DNA of 64,000 nt from Sulfurimonas marina (GTDB taxonomy: Bacteria > Campylobacterota > Campylobacteria > Campylobacterales > Sulfurimonadaceae), in assembly GCF_014905095.1 (NCBI RefSeq), contig NZ_CP041165.1, positions 310,001 to 374,000 of the forward strand. Direction: 5' to 3'. The notes below the pieces were generated by a model. It worked only from the letters and a program-made list of their open reading frames with translations. It was not told the origin of the DNA and ran no database searches. Positions 24,836-33,494 of this stretch are shown here, piece after piece (the stretch's first letter is position 1; every line of letters starts with the position of its first letter). The translations under genes and the position numbers were made by a program.

Positions 24836-26782
24836 GTGCAAATCTTACTTTTAAATGATAATCCAGTTGTTACTAAATTAGTTACATTAAGTGCCCAAAA
24901 AACATCCGATGAACTTGATGTTGTTGGGAGCATAGATGAGATTGATGAATCTAAAGATTATGATTTACTTGTTGTTGACGATACAAAATATAGCGAAACT
25001 CTTCTAGAAGATCTTAACTTTAAAACTACATATGTTAAATCACTCTATATATTATCACGCGATGCAGAACCAGTAGATGGTTTTACTACGACACTGAAAA
25101 AACCGTTTTTACCTACAGACTTAGTAGAACTATTTGCAGTGCTTGGCAAAGAGATTGCAAATATAGATGACGATGACTTAATAGATGATGCAGAAGGTAG
25201 TGCTGATAGTGACTTTAAACTGGATGAAGATATAGATCTTGATGATGAATTGCCTGCACTTGAGGGTGACCTTCCTGAACTTGAAGATGAACTTTTAATT
25301 CACGAAGATGATACTCTAAGCGGTGAGAGTGTTTTAGATTCTGAAGAGGCACAAAAAGTGAAAGATCTATTGGATGAAGCTGAAGATGATTTTGAACTAG
25401 ATGATTCATTAGACTTAGATGATTCTCTAGAAGATCTTGATGAGTTGTCGGACGGGGATGAAGAGATAGATGAATTAGAAGGTTCAGAAGAAGATTTTAA
25501 TCTTGATGACCTTGTAGACGGATTTGCGGAGGAAGAGTCTATCTCAGATGATGAGACAAATCTGGATGAGTTAGAAGATGAACTTTCTTTAGACGAAGAA
25601 GAACTTATAGAAGAAACTCCTGAGACTTTAGAAGAGCCAGAAGAATTTGAAGAATTAGGAACTGATCTTGAAGAAGATTTTGAACTTCCTGATGAACTTG
25701 AAGGTTTAGAAGAGGAGAGTTCTGCTGAGCAAGAGGATGAAGAGGACTTTGATCTTGATGCATTAGTGAATGAAGTAGCGGCTGACTCTGCTGAAGAGGA
25801 GCTCAAAGAAGAGAGTTTAGACGAGCTTGAAGATGAAGATTTTGACCTTGATGAATTAGTAGAAGGTTTTGATGAACTTGAAACAGAAGATGCAAAAGAG
25901 GAAGAGGAACTCACTGAAGAAGAGACAATTGATGAACTTGAAGATGAGATGATCGAGGATTTAGCGGAGTTATCTAGTCTTGAAGAAGTGGAGTCTCTAG
26001 AGGAAGAGAGTGAAGAGGAGAACTTAGCAGAAGAGTCTGAGTTAGAATCTGAACCTGAAGAGGAGTCAGAAGAAGCTGAACTTCCAGATGAGCTTGAGCT
26101 TCCTGATGAACTCGAACTTCCAGAAGAACTCGAACTCCCGGATGAGCTTGAAGGTTTAGAAGAGGTGAGTGCTGCCGAAGAAACTGAAGAGCTAGAAGAG
26201 AATTTTGACCTTGAAGCATTAGCAGATGAAGCGACTGAACTTGGTGAAGAAGAGTCTTTAGAAGATGAGATTGAAGAGTTGGAAGAGACTACACTAGAGG
26301 GAAGTGAATTTGATGATCTAGAGGATGAGTCTTTTGAAGAAGAGTTAGTTGAGGAGCCGCAATTAGGCGAAGAGTTTGAAGAGAGTTTAGAGAGTGATGA
26401 AGATATCTCTGCACAAATCGAAGATGCTGTAAGTCAGTTAACTCCTGAAGAACTAGAGAGTGAGATTGAACTAGATATAGACAGTTTATCCAGTCAAGAC
26501 CTAAAACTTGCACTTGGTGAAGAGATCGAAGAGATTATCCCTGAAGAAGAGGAAGTTGTAGAGGAACTGCCGCAAGAGAGTTCAGAGGAAGCGGATCTAG
26601 GTGAAGATCTAATTGAAGAGGAGTCTGAAGAGGCGAATTCTGAAGAAGAAGTTTCTGAAGATGAGAACGATGGTGTTGAAGCACTCAAAGCACTTCTAAA
26701 AGCTCTAACGGATAAAGATGTAGCAGCTTCGATGAAGGGGATGAAAATCAATATAAATATAACATTAGGTGAGGGTAAATGA
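24836..26782 (+). CDS. chePep: Highly acidic chemotaxis regulator ChePep (poly-E-rich protein)
   Basis: About 648 residues. Residues 1-105 resemble a response-regulator receiver (ILLLNDNPVVTKLV, DYDLLVVDD, LYILSRD, LKKPFLPTDL). A middle of about 500 residues is dominated by Glu, Asp, Leu and Ser, with repeats of LPDELE and DFDLDALV type. A conserved tail of about 35 residues contains VEALKALLKALTDKDVAASMKGMKININI. This matches HP0322/ChePep of Helicobacter pylori and Cj1178c, polar proteins that control flagellar reversals, as does the position between fliR and gmk. AAGGA at 24824-24828 selects the GTG at 24836 over the TTG at 24818. Confidence 0.85.
   Translation: MQILLLNDNPVVTKLVTLSAQKTSDELDVVGSIDEIDESKDYDLLVVDDTKYSETLLEDLNFKTTYVKSLYILSRDAEPVDGFTTTLKKPFLPTDLVELFAVLGKEIANIDDDDLIDDAEGSADSDFKLDEDIDLDDELPALEGDLPELEDELLIHEDDTLSGESVLDSEEAQKVKDLLDEAEDDFELDDSLDLDDSLEDLDELSDGDEEIDELEGSEEDFNLDDLVDGFAEEESISDDETNLDELEDELSLDEEELIEETPETLEEPEEFEELGTDLEEDFELPDELEGLEEESSAEQEDEEDFDLDALVNEVAADSAEEELKEESLDELEDEDFDLDELVEGFDELETEDAKEEEELTEEETIDELEDEMIEDLAELSSLEEVESLEEESEEENLAEESELESEPEEESEEAELPDELELPDELELPEELELPDELEGLEEVSAAEETEELEENFDLEALADEATELGEEESLEDEIEELEETTLEGSEFDDLEDESFEEELVEEPQLGEEFEESLESDEDISAQIEDAVSQLTPEELESEIELDIDSLSSQDLKLALGEEIEEIIPEEEEVVEELPQESSEEADLGEDLIEEESEEANSEEEVSEDENDGVEALKALLKALTDKDVAASMKGMKININITLGEGK
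26081..26152 (+). repeat. Four in-frame 18-bp tandem repeats in chePep
   Basis: Four consecutive 18-bp units encode LPDELE, LPDELE, LPEELE, LPDELE with synonymous differences between units. A diverged copy of the adjoining ELEGLEE segment occurs earlier near 25690, so the acidic region has grown by duplication. Confidence 0.85.
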
Positions 26783-27399
26783 GTAGTATAAACGGTGCGG
26801 TATTAGTACTTTCAGGACCAAGCGGTGCTGGAAAAAGTTCTTTAATCAATGAGATATTTGATGAGTTGGGAAATTGTTATTTTTCAATTTCAACTACTAC
26901 ACGTCCAATGAGAGAAGGGGAAGAGGATGGTGTTCATTACCATTTCGTAGATGAAGAGGAGTTCAAAAAAGATATCGAAGATGATAACTTTTTAGAGTAT
27001 GCAATAGTGCACGGAAACTACTACGGAACTTCTATGAAACCTGTAAAACAAGCACTCTCAGAAGGGAAACTGGTTATTTTCGATATAGATGTACAGGGAA
27101 ATACTGCAGTGAATAACCGTCTAGGTGATATCACTACATCTGTATTTATCACACCGCCGACTCTTAGTGAACTTGAAAAAAGACTTCGTAACCGTTCGAC
27201 AGATGAAGAGGAAGTGATTGAGCGCCGTATTAAAATGGCAAAAAAAGAGATTCAGCGTGTAAGTGAGTACGAGTATCTTCTAATTAACGATGATCTAAAA
27301 GTTGCGGCGGAAAAACTTTTACTGATCGCAAAAACTGCAAGATTTAAACAGGCAAATGAAGAGATTAATGAATTTGTCCAAAAATGGGAAGATATTTAA
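26779..27399 (+). CDS. gmk: Guanylate kinase
   Basis: Gmk phosphorylates GMP to GDP with ATP. P-loop SGPSGAGKSS lies near residue 11, followed by the GMP-binding STTTRPMREGEEDGVHYHFV, EYAIVHGNYYGTS, VIFDIDVQG and RNRSTDEEEVIERR. Length 206 residues. Its start overlaps the chePep stop by 4 bases (ATGA), implying coupled translation of an essential nucleotide enzyme with a motility protein; the same order occurs in H. pylori and C. jejuni as I remember them. Confidence 0.96.
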   Translation: MSSINGAVLVLSGPSGAGKSSLINEIFDELGNCYFSISTTTRPMREGEEDGVHYHFVDEEEFKKDIEDDNFLEYAIVHGNYYGTSMKPVKQALSEGKLVIFDIDVQGNTAVNNRLGDITTSVFITPPTLSELEKRLRNRSTDEEEVIERRIKMAKKEIQRVSEYEYLLINDDLKVAAEKLLLIAKTARFKQANEEINEFVQKWEDI

Positions 27400-27450
27400 C
27401 AGTTCATAATATAATTTGAACTGATAAGAGAAGATAAATAAAAACAGTGA

Positions 27451-27456
27451 TATAAT
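27451..27456 (+). promoter_or_regulatory. -10 element of tatA
   Basis: TATAAT, about 30 nt before the tatA start. AAAGGA upstream of the ATG is the Shine-Dalgarno. Confidence 0.5.
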
Positions 27457-27486
27457 CACGAACTTAAAATTATAAAGGATATTACT

Positions 27487-27729
27487 ATGGGTATGCCAAG
27501 TGGAACAGAGCTACTACTGATATTTGGAATTATCGTACTTTTATTTGGAGCTAAAAAAATACCTGATTTAGCTAAAGGTTTAGGAAAAGGTATTAAAAAC
27601 TTTAAAGACGAGATGAAAGATGTGAACGAAGAAGTAGCATCTAATGAGCCTAAAAAAGTTGAAGGTGACAACACTACTGAAGTAGCATCTAAAACTGAAG
27701 AAGCTCCGAAAAACACTACACAAGCGTAA
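27487..27729 (+). CDS. tatA: Twin-arginine translocase subunit TatA
   Basis: TatA assembles the size-variable pore for folded proteins carrying twin-arginine signals. The 80-residue protein has a short N terminus, one transmembrane helix ([21 protein letters not shown]), the conserved FGxxK/P hinge, an amphipathic helix ([15 protein letters not shown]) and a charged, Thr-rich tail. tatB and tatC are not in the window. The gene lies between gmk and argS, an order shared with other Campylobacterota from memory. Confidence 0.92.
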   Translation: MGMPSGTELLLIFGIIVLLFGAKKIPDLAKGLGKGIKNFKDEMKDVNEEVASNEPKKVEGDNTTEVASKTEEAPKNTTQA

Positions 27730-27734
27730 CAGCC

Positions 27735-29330
27735 TTGAAGCAACGTGTATCACAGATACTTCGCGACAAACTTGGTCGTGAAGTTGTTTTAGAAAAACCG
27801 CGTGACCGCTCTTTTGGTCATTTTGCAACTCCAATAGCTTTCTCATTAGCAAAAGAACTTAGAAAATCTCCGATGATGATCGCAGAAGATTTAGCGACTT
27901 CATTTGAAGAACATGATGAGTTTACTGCAGTAGAATCTGTAAAAGGGTACTTAAACTTCCGTTTGAGTGAAAACTTTTTAGCTGAGTATGCATCTTGGGC
28001 ACTTGAAAATCCAAGTGAATTCGGAACGCAAGAGAAAAACCAAAAGGTACTTTTAGAGTTTGTATCTGCTAACCCTACGGGTCCTCTACACATTGGACAC
28101 GCTCGTGGTGCAGTTTACGGTGATACTTTATACCGTCTGGCAAAACACCTTGGTTATGATATTACTGCTGAGTATTATGTAAATGATGCAGGAAATCAGA
28201 TCGACTTACTTGGTCTTTCTATCCAGCTTTATGCAAGAGAGAACCTTTTAGGTGAAGATGTTGAGTACCCTGAAGCGTATTATCGCGGAGAGTATTTAGA
28301 GGGTCTGGCTAACGGTGCCGAAGCAAAATTCGGTCGTGAGATTTTTACGGATGAATCATGTCAAAAAGAGCTTGCAATGTGGGCTAAAGATGAAGTGATG
28401 AAGATTATCGTAGCAGATCTTGGCGATACAAACATCAAGTTCGATACTTTTGTATACGAGTCAACACTTTATGATGACTGGGACAGAGTAATGGCTAAGA
28501 TGGGCGAGGGTGTTTACGATAAAGAGGGGAAAACATGGATCGCTTCAGAAGCTAAAGGTGATGAGAAAGACCGTGTTGTTGTTCGTGAAGACGGACGACC
28601 AACTTATCTTGCCGGAGATATTGTGTACCACAACCAAAAATTTGAGCGTGGATATGAGCACTATATTAACATCTGGGGAGCTGATCACCACGGATATATC
28701 GCACGTGTAAAATCTGCAATTGAGTACCTTGGGTATGATAGTGAAAAACTTGAAGTACTCCTTTCTCAAATGGTAAGTCTACTTAAAGACGGTGAGCCGT
28801 ATAAGATGAGTAAACGTGCTGGTAATGTTATTCTTATGAGTGACATCGTTGAAGAGATTGGTGCAGATGCACTAAGATTTATCTTTGCAAGTAAGAAAAG
28901 TGATACGGCTTTAGAGTTTGACTTAAGCGAATTCAAAAAGCAAGATAGTTCAAACCCTATCTTTTACATCCAATATGCACATGCTAGAATCAAGACGCTT
29001 TTAGAAAAAGCAGAAGTATCGGCTGAAGATATTGCAAATGCTAGTCTGAAAAACTTAGGTGAAAATGCAGATACATTACTTTTTGATGCATTGCTTTTAC
29101 CTGAGGTGATTGAAGATGCATTTAGTTCTCGTCAGATCCAAAAGCTTCCTGATTATCTAAAAGCACTTGCAGCATCACTTCACAAGTTCTATTACGATGT
29201 TCGTATCATCGGAACTGAAGATGAAGCAAAACTTCTTAAACTTCTTTCAGTAGTAGCTCTTAGTATCAAAACTGGTCTAGGACTAATGGGAATCGAAGCA
29301 AAAGACAAAATGAGTAAAGAGGAAGATTAA
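27735..29330 (+). CDS. argS: Arginyl-tRNA synthetase
   Basis: A class I synthetase of 531 residues charging tRNA-Arg. The N-terminal Add-1 domain has LEKPRDRSFGHFATPIAFSLA, the HIGH motif appears as HIGHARGAVYGD, and the KMSKS equivalent is YKMSKRAGNVI. The DALR anticodon-binding domain closes the protein. The start is TTG, 6 nt after the tatA stop, without a strong Shine-Dalgarno; it gives the expected N terminus. The end overlaps the convergent L,D-transpeptidase stop within a hairpin. Confidence 0.95.
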   Translation: MKQRVSQILRDKLGREVVLEKPRDRSFGHFATPIAFSLAKELRKSPMMIAEDLATSFEEHDEFTAVESVKGYLNFRLSENFLAEYASWALENPSEFGTQEKNQKVLLEFVSANPTGPLHIGHARGAVYGDTLYRLAKHLGYDITAEYYVNDAGNQIDLLGLSIQLYARENLLGEDVEYPEAYYRGEYLEGLANGAEAKFGREIFTDESCQKELAMWAKDEVMKIIVADLGDTNIKFDTFVYESTLYDDWDRVMAKMGEGVYDKEGKTWIASEAKGDEKDRVVVREDGRPTYLAGDIVYHNQKFERGYEHYINIWGADHHGYIARVKSAIEYLGYDSEKLEVLLSQMVSLLKDGEPYKMSKRAGNVILMSDIVEEIGADALRFIFASKKSDTALEFDLSEFKKQDSSNPIFYIQYAHARIKTLLEKAEVSAEDIANASLKNLGENADTLLFDALLLPEVIEDAFSSRQIQKLPDYLKALAASLHKFYYDVRIIGTEDEAKLLKLLSVVALSIKTGLGLMGIEAKDKMSKEED

Positions 29331-29338
29331 TCCTCTTT
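29316..29338. terminator. Shared hairpin containing both stop codons of argS and the L,D-transpeptidase gene
   Basis: AAAGAGGA and TCCTCTTT form an 8-bp stem; the loop holds the palindromic TTAA that supplies a TAA stop to each strand. TTTTA follows on the plus strand and A/T-rich sequence on the minus, so it may end both convergent transcripts. Confidence 0.65.
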
Positions 29339-30007
29339 TAGCTCAGGATAGAGTTTATAAACTTCCTTTAGATACATTTTCGGTACTTGTATAAGTATCG
29401 GATTTTTATCCTTATCTAACCACTTTATAACTTTCAACAGATCTTTTTCATTCATTGATGTACAACCGGCAGTTCCGGCATTTTTCGCTTTTTGTATATG
29501 GATAAATATACAAGAACCTCTTTTCTTGATCTGCTCATTGTTATGAATAACTACTACACCGTATTTATATTGATTGTCTTTTCGTTTCATATTTTCAAAA
29601 CTTTTGATTCCCTCTGCCGAGTTCAAAAATCTATTGTAATATTTTGAATCACTCTCATCGACACAGATTAAGTTCTCATCGGCATAGAGATATGATAGAT
29701 TTAACGAGAGCTCTTTTTCATAACCAAATGCAGAACCAAGTTTAAAAATACCTGCAGGGGCTTTTTTATCCCCCTCCATTTTTATCGGTTCATCACTTTT
29801 ATGAGGAATTGTGATAATTCCCAGCCCCCAACCCAAACCATTCTTTCCAAGGTTTACATCTATGTTTTTAAAGACTAGTTTATCATCCTCATAAGCCCTA
29901 AGCTGTGCCTTTGAAGCATTGAAATCATCGGCAACTACAAGGAGTATTTGAGATGAAGAAAACAGTAGTGAACAGAAACTTAGAGTAATTAAGAAAACTT
30001 TTATCAT
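29327..30007 (-). CDS. Exported L,D-transpeptidase (YkuD-like) family protein
   Basis: About 226 residues with an N-terminal hydrophobic segment (MIKVFLITLSFCSLLFSSS) for export or anchoring. The YkuD catalytic region is FIHIQKAKNAGTAGCTSM, where the histidine and the cysteine in GCTS are the expected nucleophile pair; KKAPAGIFKLG is the usual upstream motif. Members cross-link peptidoglycan or cleave stem peptides; in Campylobacterota such proteins can influence cell shape. The ATG at 30007 is chosen because it begins the signal segment; a 35-residue upstream extension is unlikely. The GNAT gene is transcribed divergently from the short gap at 30008-30055. Confidence 0.82.
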   Translation of the reverse strand: MIKVFLITLSFCSLLFSSSQILLVVADDFNASKAQLRAYEDDKLVFKNIDVNLGKNGLGWGLGIITIPHKSDEPIKMEGDKKAPAGIFKLGSAFGYEKELSLNLSYLYADENLICVDESDSKYYNRFLNSAEGIKSFENMKRKDNQYKYGVVVIHNNEQIKKRGSCIFIHIQKAKNAGTAGCTSMNEKDLLKVIKWLDKDKNPILIQVPKMYLKEVYKLYPELKED

Positions 30008-30055
30008 AAAGTATGGTACTATTAGAAAGTTTTGATTTAAATAAAATTGGAAAAT

Positions 30056-30682
30056 ATGATGGGTATAACGATAAAACAAGCTACAGCTGATGACGCAAAG
30101 TTCTTGGCGCAAATGATATTAAAAAGTTCTCGTGCAGGTAAAAAGACGGGTCTATTCGACTTCTTATTTGAGATGAAACCTGAAGATGAGATCATCGCTA
30201 AACTGGAACAACTGACACAAACCGAGTCAAAAAGTCATTGCCATTATAAAAATTTTCTAATTGCCCAGATAGATGGAAAATGTGTAGGAACACTCTGTAG
30301 CTATGAACCTAGAATATCCAACAAAGAAACATTTATAAAAGCCCTGCAGGAGATAGGGTGTTGTGAAGATGCAAACAAAATTTTAGAAGCTTTTTACGAT
30401 TGTAGTTTTGATGTAAGAAAAAGCACGTTAATGTTTGATTTTATGGAGGAGTTAGACGGTTTTGTAGATGTAGGAGTCTTAAAAGCTCTTATGCAAAAGT
30501 CACTTCTAACTGCTCGCCTTAAAGGGTATAGAAGAGCACAAACTATCATAGAGATAGGTTCACTCGAAACTGAGATGTTTTACAAAAAACTTGGCTTTAT
30601 CTTTGTAGAACAAAAAGAGTGTGAAGGGTATAGAGAAACATTCGGGCGTAACGGGATTATGCTTTTTGAGATAGAGTTTTAG
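30056..30682 (+). CDS. GNAT family N-acetyltransferase
   Basis: A protein of about 208 residues with the GNAT pattern: ITIKQATADDAKFLAQMIL at the N terminus, a central beta pair around FLIAQIDGKCVGTLCSYEP, the acetyl-CoA-binding helix region KSLLTARLKGYRRAQ and the terminal ETEMFYKKLGFIFVEQ. The substrate cannot be told. ATG codons at 30056 and 30059 are adjacent; the TTG at 30047 is less likely. A TAAAAT at 30042-30047 would leave almost no leader. Its stop codon contributes to the Shine-Dalgarno of the following antiporter gene. Confidence 0.78.
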   Translation: MMGITIKQATADDAKFLAQMILKSSRAGKKTGLFDFLFEMKPEDEIIAKLEQLTQTESKSHCHYKNFLIAQIDGKCVGTLCSYEPRISNKETFIKALQEIGCCEDANKILEAFYDCSFDVRKSTLMFDFMEELDGFVDVGVLKALMQKSLLTARLKGYRRAQTIIEIGSLETEMFYKKLGFIFVEQKECEGYRETFGRNGIMLFEIEF

Positions 30683-30684
30683 GA
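30681..30684 (+). promoter_or_regulatory. Shine-Dalgarno pointing to an ATA start codon
   Basis: AGGA overlaps the GNAT stop codon and lies 7 nt before ATA at 30692. No ATG, GTG or TTG in the antiporter frame occurs until 30923, so this site defines the likely start. Confidence 0.6.
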
Positions 30685-30691
30685 TAGATTC

Positions 30692-32059
30692 ATAGAACCT
30701 TCAATTCTCTCAATTATTCCTCCCCTTTTAGCAATTTTTTTAGCACTTTATACAAAAAATGTACTTCTCTCATTATTTGGTGCAATCTTTTTAGGTCTCT
30801 TCTTTATATACGATTTTTCTATTTTTGCAACTTTTAGCGGTGTTCTAGAACTCTTCACAACATTACTCTCCAAAGGGTGGATATTAAAAACTTTAGGGTT
30901 TGCTATTCTTGTTGGAAGCATTATGGAGATTTTAGAACGCTCTGGTGCGATCGGTTCATTTGTAAAATATATGACGGAAAAGCGTGCATTAGTAAACTCT
31001 CCCCGCTCGGCATTAATGATTAGTTACATTATAGGTGTAGTTATATTTATAGAATCCTCTATAACATCACTTATAGCAGGTGCTGTGGGAAAACCTTTGT
31101 GTGACAGAGAAAAGGTGAGTCGTGCAAAGCTTGCGTATGTGTGTGATTCAACATCTGCACCGATTAGCTCACTTATACTGTTTAACGGCTGGGGTGCTTT
31201 GCTTTTAGGGCTAATTATTACACAAATAGAAAGTGGGATGATAAAGGGTGACAGCGTATCTCTTTTAATCCATGCGGTTGTGTATAACTTCTACTCTATC
31301 AGTGCACTGATTGTGACTTTTGTAGTAGTTTGGTTTGGACTTTATACAAAAAGCATGGAAGAGTCACAAGTTTATAGACCAACTAATGCACACTTTTCCA
31401 TAAGAAGTGCAGGTGCTTGGAGTATGTTGTTACCGATTCTGTTTTTAGTGTTCTCTGTATTTGGTTTTTTATATCTGACGGGTGATGGAGATATCTTAAA
31501 AGGGAGCGGTTCAAGCTCTATATTTTATACTACAGTATCGACGATGATATTTATGTTGATCTTGTATGTATTTATTCAAAACATGCCTTTTAAAAACTAT
31601 CTCAAAGCCTCTTATCTAGGAGGAAAGAAACTTTTTCCGATTGCAATGGTACTTCTTTTTGCATTTGCAATAGGCGAGGTGACCAGTGAGCTCAAAACTG
31701 GGTTATATCTTGCTTCATTTGCAAGTGAAAATATCAATATTTCTCTGCTTGCAGGTGTGATCTTTATACTCAGCGGGATTATCGCTTTTTCAACTGGGAC
31801 AAGCTGGGGGACTTTCTCTATTATGATTCCGATTGCAGTTCCTATGGCTGTAGCACTTGACGGGGATGTAGCTTTGGTTATCGGAGCTGTTATAAGCGGG
31901 GGAGTGTTTGGGGATCACTGCTCACCAATCTCAGACACTACGATCATCTCCTCACTTGCGAGCGGATGTGATGTAGTAGAACACGTTAAAACACAACTCC
32001 CTTATGCACTTTTGAGTGCTTTGATCGCATTGGTGTTTTTTATACTCTTTTCATTATAA
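30692..32059 (+). CDS. NhaC-type Na+/H+ antiporter with a non-canonical ATA start
   Basis: If read from ATA at 30692 the product is 455 residues with 10 or more membrane helices. The first 77 residues are clearly coding and antiporter-like (ILSIIPPLLAIFLALYTKNV, SLFGAIFLGLFFIYD) and run in frame into the rest (ILERSGAIGSFVKYM, VCDSTSAPISSLI, FSTGTSWGTFSIMIPIA, GDHCSPISDTTIISSLA). The first usual start, ATG 30923, would remove the first two or so helices. AGGA is 7 nt before ATA. So either AUA initiates, or ATG was lost by a point mutation or sequence error. It presumably exports Na+ in exchange for H+. The end overlaps the convergent lipoprotein gene by 6 bp. Confidence 0.8.
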   Translation: MEPSILSIIPPLLAIFLALYTKNVLLSLFGAIFLGLFFIYDFSIFATFSGVLELFTTLLSKGWILKTLGFAILVGSIMEILERSGAIGSFVKYMTEKRALVNSPRSALMISYIIGVVIFIESSITSLIAGAVGKPLCDREKVSRAKLAYVCDSTSAPISSLILFNGWGALLLGLIITQIESGMIKGDSVSLLIHAVVYNFYSISALIVTFVVVWFGLYTKSMEESQVYRPTNAHFSIRSAGAWSMLLPILFLVFSVFGFLYLTGDGDILKGSGSSSIFYTTVSTMIFMLILYVFIQNMPFKNYLKASYLGGKKLFPIAMVLLFAFAIGEVTSELKTGLYLASFASENINISLLAGVIFILSGIIAFSTGTSWGTFSIMIPIAVPMAVALDGDVALVIGAVISGGVFGDHCSPISDTTIISSLASGCDVVEHVKTQLPYALLSALIALVFFILFSL

Positions 32060-33493
32060 AGAGGTGTATTTACTTCTATACTCTTTCTCGATCAGCGCTT
32101 TTAGTTTTTTCGCTTCCGGCGCTTTAGGATAGCGTTTTATGTACTCTCTGTAGAAGTTTATATTCTCTGAGCGTTTTGCTTCTCTGTAGGCCTCTTTTTC
32201 CTGAATACGGTTACGTTGCAGTGTAAGAGATTTATAGGCTAAATGTCCCTTTTTAACAGAGAGTTTCACCACAGGGATAAGACGCTCCTCTAAAAGTTTC
32301 TCTTTTAAATCTTGAAAGTTTTTTCGTTTTATTTTTAGAGCAATCTTTTTGTGAAAACTGTTTGTAGTTGAGTAGAGAATAGCTTCGAGTTTACCGGTTT
32401 TTTTATTGTAACGGATATCTTTGAACTTTGGATCCCCTAAGAGTGTTTTGGCTGTTTGTGTTGTAGAGCCAATGAGTTTATAAAGCTGTGCAAACTTCTC
32501 ATCGAGAGAGAGTGAGCTATCGTAGACAATAGCATCTGCCTCAGAGCTTTTCTTTCGTACGGGAGTGATAAGTGATATCCCCTGAGCATGAGACAGTTTT
32601 TTTATGTAACTGCTTTGGACACCATTGTAGAGCTTTTTGTTTTTCTTGTATCCAAATGCACCGTTTGTACGGTATCCATCCTTTGCTTTGTATGTATAAA
32701 GCAGCGGCAAGTTCATCTTGACAATGTTCCCTTTGTTCCAAACAACCTGATAATACTGCTGATACTCTTTAAAAGGGTTGTTTCTTTGTAAATCTTGCAA
32801 TGTTGGGATATCCCAACTGTTCTTAACCCCGTTAAGAGTTAAGTGTGAGAGTGAATCGTAACTCTGTTTTTGTGAATCACGTTTTGACTGAAGATATAGC
32901 ACCATAGAGTTATTTTTACTAAAGAGGTAAGAGTTCCCTTTTTCTCTGAAGTTACCGCTATAGATGAGAGTGTTGAATTTAGCTCTGTTTATTTTCGGCC
33001 ATTTCGATATAACCCCTATTGTTTTAGGGAGATACTCTGTGGGTTTATATTTCTCAACGTAGTCAACGTAAGGAGTAGGGAGTGCCCAGATCAGATCTGT
33101 TTTTTTATCGTAGAGTGTGTAGAACTGTTGGTTGTCAAACTTCCAGTTAAAAGTTTGGATGTTAAGTTGTTTGTGCAATTCAACTTTGTAAGTAAGAGGC
33201 TTGTCAATTTGTAGCCATTTGGTAAACTTTTGATACCCTTTTTTACTTACCTCGATCAGATAGTTCCCGGCATCGAGTTCTATACCGTCATAGTATTTTG
33301 GTTTTATATTTAGGATTTTAACAGTAGCACCTGAAGGTGCTATTACATGGAGTGATGGCTGGAGGGATTTTTTTGTTGTTGGTTGGAGCTCATGTTTTAT
33401 CGGTTGGTCAACATGTATGACTCTCTCTTCTTTCGTACTGCATCCAGTGAAGAAAGTGAAAAGTAAAATAAAAACAAAAAAGCTCCGTACCAT
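32054..33493 (-). CDS. PEGA-domain lipoprotein of unknown function
   Basis: A 479-residue protein with a lipoprotein signal (lipobox FTGC, cysteine at residue 18). Residues about 47-112 resemble a PEGA beta domain (HVIAPSGATVKILNIKPKYY, LDAGNYLIEVSKKGYQKF). The middle (residues 115-320) is rich in aromatic residues and has a KKTDLIWALP and NSWDIPTLQDL pattern reminiscent of DUF1566-like surface domains. The C-terminal 100 residues are charged and helical. It is the last gene of a minus-strand operon with the exonuclease and DUF4139 genes; AGGAG overlapping the exonuclease stop is its Shine-Dalgarno. Envelope location is well supported; the role is not. Confidence 0.78.
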   Translation of the reverse strand: MVRSFFVFILLFTFFTGCSTKEERVIHVDQPIKHELQPTTKKSLQPSLHVIAPSGATVKILNIKPKYYDGIELDAGNYLIEVSKKGYQKFTKWLQIDKPLTYKVELHKQLNIQTFNWKFDNQQFYTLYDKKTDLIWALPTPYVDYVEKYKPTEYLPKTIGVISKWPKINRAKFNTLIYSGNFREKGNSYLFSKNNSMVLYLQSKRDSQKQSYDSLSHLTLNGVKNSWDIPTLQDLQRNNPFKEYQQYYQVVWNKGNIVKMNLPLLYTYKAKDGYRTNGAFGYKKNKKLYNGVQSSYIKKLSHAQGISLITPVRKKSSEADAIVYDSSLSLDEKFAQLYKLIGSTTQTAKTLLGDPKFKDIRYNKKTGKLEAILYSTTNSFHKKIALKIKRKNFQDLKEKLLEERLIPVVKLSVKKGHLAYKSLTLQRNRIQEKEAYREAKRSENINFYREYIKRYPKAPEAKKLKALIEKEYRSKYTSL

Positions 33494-33494
33494 T

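Noticed and set aside
25300-25914. Long Ser-rich open frame antisense to chePep (and similar ones at 26494-26751 and, antisense to the porin, 19568-20014)
   Set aside because: These are mirror images of Glu/Asp-rich coding sequence; the complement of GAA/GAT codons reads as Ser codons, and no ribosome site or family motif is present.
26081-26152. Short tandem units that could be mistaken for a CRISPR or minisatellite
   Set aside because: Units are 18 bp, contiguous, without spacers, and keep the chePep reading frame with synonymous changes.
30047-32059. GNAT and antiporter as one protein made by stop-codon readthrough (same frame)
   Set aside because: The families are unrelated, the GNAT domain is complete, and an AGGA with proper spacing precedes ATA 30692, so separate initiation is simpler.
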